Positions 7,237 through 8,179 of a stretch of 8,179 nt of DNA are shown one piece after another. The DNA lies in assembly GCA_964557715.1 (NCBI GenBank), contig CAZLAP010000041.1, forward strand, positions 1 to 8,179. The letters are read 5' to 3'. Position numbers and translations under genes: made by a program. Origin of the DNA: CAZLAP01 sp964557715. Lineage in GTDB: Bacteria > Patescibacteriota > Minisyncoccia > Minisyncoccales > RBG-13-42-11. Under the pieces are notes generated by a model. That model was not told where the DNA came from. It made no database searches and was given only the letters and a program-made list of their open reading frames with translations. Position 1 is the first letter of the stretch. Each line of letters starts with the position of its first letter.

Positions 7237-7292
7237 ATAGTTTTAAAAACCGAAATATTATATTAAAAGAAAATTAAGAACGCCAAATCATT

Positions 7293-7799
7293 ATGCTGGT
7301 AATCAGATTTTTAAGAGCAGGCAAAAAAAATCAGCCGTTTTTCAAAATAGTGGTTGTTGAGAAAGAAAAATCTTCAACTTCCGGTCTTTTTACGGAAGAT
7401 GTTGGTTTTTATAATCCTTTGACCAAGGAAAAGTCTTTGAAAGCGGACAGGATTAAATATTGGATTTCAGTTGGAGCCAAGCCGTCTTTTACGGTTCACA
7501 ACTTGCTGGTTTCGGAAAAAGTTATTGAAGGCAAAAAAATAGACGTTCACAAAAAACCGAAAGAAAAGAAAGAAAAAGAAACTTCTTCTGAAGCTGCTCC
7601 CTCAGCCCAAGAAACTGAACATGGCAAACCAGAAGAAATTCAGGCAGAGCCGGCAAAAGAACCTGCAGAGCAGAAAAAACCGGCTGAAGCGCCCAAAGAA
7701 GAAAAACCTGAAGAAGCAAAAGCAAAAAAAGAAACAGCGGCAGATGCTGAAGTTTCAGGCAAAGAAAAAAACTCTTCTGAGGATTCAAGTTCCACATAG
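7293..7799 (+). CDS. rpsP: 30S ribosomal protein S16 with long low-complexity tail
   Basis: Small-subunit protein needed for 30S assembly. Residues 1 to about 84 are a normal S16: MLVIRFLRAGKKNQPFFKIVV, then VGFYNPLTKEK (37-47) and RIKYWISVGAKPSFTVHNLL (53-72). Most S16 proteins stop at 80-90 residues, but this one has 168. The tail (about 86-168) is built almost only of Lys, Glu, Ala, Pro, Ser and Gln (for example PAEAPKEEKPEEAKAKKE) and is probably disordered and exposed. The DNA of the tail is strikingly purine-rich on the coding strand. The ATG has no Shine-Dalgarno. It is the last gene of the operon, 56 bp after rnc. The rimM and trmD genes that commonly follow rpsP are not next to it. 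Confidence 0.95.
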   Translation: MLVIRFLRAGKKNQPFFKIVVVEKEKSSTSGLFTEDVGFYNPLTKEKSLKADRIKYWISVGAKPSFTVHNLLVSEKVIEGKKIDVHKKPKEKKEKETSSEAAPSAQETEHGKPEEIQAEPAKEPAEQKKPAEAPKEEKPEEAKAKKETAADAEVSGKEKNSSEDSSST

Positions 7800-7817
7800 G
7801 TTCCTCCTAATTTTTAC

Positions 7818-7845
7818 TTGACAAATACTGATAATAGTATATAAT
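7818..7845 (+). promoter_or_regulatory. Consensus sigma-70-type promoter of the 62-residue gene
   Basis: A perfect TTGACA (7818-7823) and a perfect TATAAT (7840-7845) are separated by 16 bp. Transcription should begin near 7852, giving a leader of about 49 nt before the ATG at 7901. It is by far the best promoter match in the window and lies just after the rpsP stop. Confidence 0.85.
7825..7840. promoter_or_regulatory. Operator candidate: palindrome in the promoter spacer
   Basis: ATACT (7825-7829), six bases, then AGTAT (7836-7840) form a perfect 5-bp dyad. It lies between the -35 and -10 boxes and shares the first base of the -10. A repressor dimer bound there would block RNA polymerase. 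The dyad is short and the region AT-rich, so chance is possible. Confidence 0.3.
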
Positions 7846-7888
7846 ATAAATGTAGGATTGGAAGATAAAATAAAAAATTTAGGAGAAA

Positions 7889-7897
7889 GAGGAGAGG
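7889..7897 (+). promoter_or_regulatory. Strong ribosome binding site of the 62-residue gene
   Basis: GAGGAGAGG, with GGAG at 7891-7894, stands 6 nt before the ATG at 7901. A second AGGAG lies at 7881-7885. It is the only strong Shine-Dalgarno in front of any plus-strand gene here, and it fixes the start. Confidence 0.8.
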
Positions 7898-7900
7898 ATT

Positions 7901-8089
7901 ATGAAATATTTATCAAGTTCTTCTGTCCAGGTTGCTATTAGGAAGAAATTAAGGCAAGAGTTATGTTTGGAAGAGGGAAATTTAGAGCAAGCTCTTAGCA
8001 GCGATCCCAAACCGCGAAATTCAGATGGAATCGGTGTGCCGGTTTCTTATAAGACAAGGAGAAACGGCGAAAGAGAATGGATTTTTTAG
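7901..8089 (+). CDS. Unrecognised 62-residue protein with its own promoter and terminator
   Basis: I do not recognise this protein. It has no signal peptide, membrane segment or Cys/His metal site, and its single Cys is C22. Residues about 8-31 (VQVAIRKKLRQELCLEEG) could form a charged amphipathic helix. The middle (about 34-45, SDPKPRNSDGIG) looks flexible. The end is VPVSYKTRRNGEREWIF, basic and then aromatic. That the gene is real is supported less by the protein than by its setting: a consensus promoter, a strong Shine-Dalgarno at the right distance and a hairpin terminator 12 bp after the TAG. It appears to be a single-gene transcript unlinked to rpsP. It might be a small regulatory or nucleic-acid-binding protein, but nothing in the sequence proves that. 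A dual-function RNA is an alternative. Confidence 0.7.
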   Translation: MKYLSSSSVQVAIRKKLRQELCLEEGNLEQALSSDPKPRNSDGIGVPVSYKTRRNGEREWIF

Positions 8090-8101
8090 TTCTTTTTTAA
8101 T

Positions 8102-8143
8102 GAGAGGGGATTATCATAATATTCATTTTTCCCCTCTCCTTTT
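8102..8143 (+). terminator. Rho-independent terminator after the 62-residue gene
   Basis: GAGAGGGGA (8102-8110) pairs perfectly with TCCCCTCTC (8130-8138), a 9-bp GC-rich stem with a 19-nt AT-rich loop. The following tail is short, C then TTTT (8140-8143), so efficiency may be moderate. Confidence 0.65.
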
Positions 8144-8179
8144 CCGAAACCTTTATCTTAATAGAGATTTCAGAAAAGG
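8138..8179. repeat. Imperfect 12-bp inverted repeat at the right edge
   Basis: CCTTTTCCGAAA (8138-8149) and TTTCAGAAAAGG (8168-8179) are complementary at 11 of 12 positions (mismatch C8145 with A8171), with an 18-nt loop. It shares C8138 with the terminator stem and covers that terminator's T run. It touches the window end and may continue beyond it. Confidence 0.5.

Larger units (their letters stand above)
7804..7885 (+). repeat. Inverted repeat pairing the rpsP 3' flank with the next gene's leader
   Basis: CTCCTAATTTTT (7804-7815) is complementary to AAAAATTTAGGAG (7873-7885) in 12 pairs with one bulged T (7878). Both arms occur together only in RNA that reads through from rpsP, because the promoter at 7818-7845 starts transcripts between them. 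In such RNA the upstream AGGAG of the 62-residue gene would be masked. Confidence 0.45.

Noticed and set aside
7522..7797. Minus-strand reading frame of 91 residues with AGGAGG (7803-7808) placed 5 nt before its ATG
   Set aside because: It lies wholly opposite the Lys/Glu-rich S16 tail, whose complement automatically reads as Leu/Phe-rich, and no convincing minus-strand promoter is present. The good Shine-Dalgarno is the complement of the CCTCCT that fits the inverted repeat.
7779..7815. Terminator for the rpsP operon: GAGGA (7779-7783) with TCCTC (7802-7806) and a following T run
   Set aside because: The stem is only 5 bp with an 18-nt loop and lies partly in coding sequence, too weak to call. 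The same bases fit the longer inverted repeat better.
7621..7821. Plus-strand frame of 66 Lys/Gln-rich residues inside rpsP
   Set aside because: It is a frame-shifted reading of the purine-rich S16 tail and has no start signals of its own.

Overview
The window is AT-rich bacterial chromosome and looks like core, not mobile, DNA. The best guess at the organism is a member of the Candidate Phyla Radiation (Patescibacteria, probably Parcubacteria-like). This is inferred from compact operons, start codons that mostly lack a Shine-Dalgarno sequence, a stripped-down threonyl-tRNA synthetase and DnaE, and ribosomal proteins L32 and S16 with long charged tails. TGA serves as a normal stop, so the recoded TGA=Gly lineages (Gracilibacteria, Absconditabacteria) are unlikely. 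I could not run a database search.

Left half, minus strand (4867 down to 1): a three-gene operon. A 225-residue protein made of 11-residue beta-helix repeats overlaps dnaE (DNA polymerase III alpha) by 4 bp. dnaE is followed in the same frame, after TAA and one codon, by thrS, which runs off the left edge. A promoter candidate lies just before the first gene.

Middle and right, plus strand (5037 to 7799): an operon of five RNA and ribosome genes, rnhB-rpmF-nusB-rnc-rpsP, with gaps of 36 to 64 bp. RNase HII removes RNA from DNA. L32 and S16 are ribosomal proteins. NusB takes part in rRNA antitermination, and RNase III cuts the rRNA precursor. The 169-bp divergent region between the two operons (4868-5036) holds promoter candidates for both sides; the plus-strand one would give a leaderless rnhB mRNA. 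A small array of 7-bp repeats sits between nusB and rnc and covers the rnc start.

Right end (7800 to 8179): a separate one-gene unit. A promoter with consensus -35 and -10 boxes, a palindrome in its spacer, a strong Shine-Dalgarno and a terminator surround an unrecognised 62-residue protein. Its expression signals differ from everything else in the window. It is the best candidate here for something undescribed. No tRNA, rRNA, CRISPR array or insertion sequence was seen.
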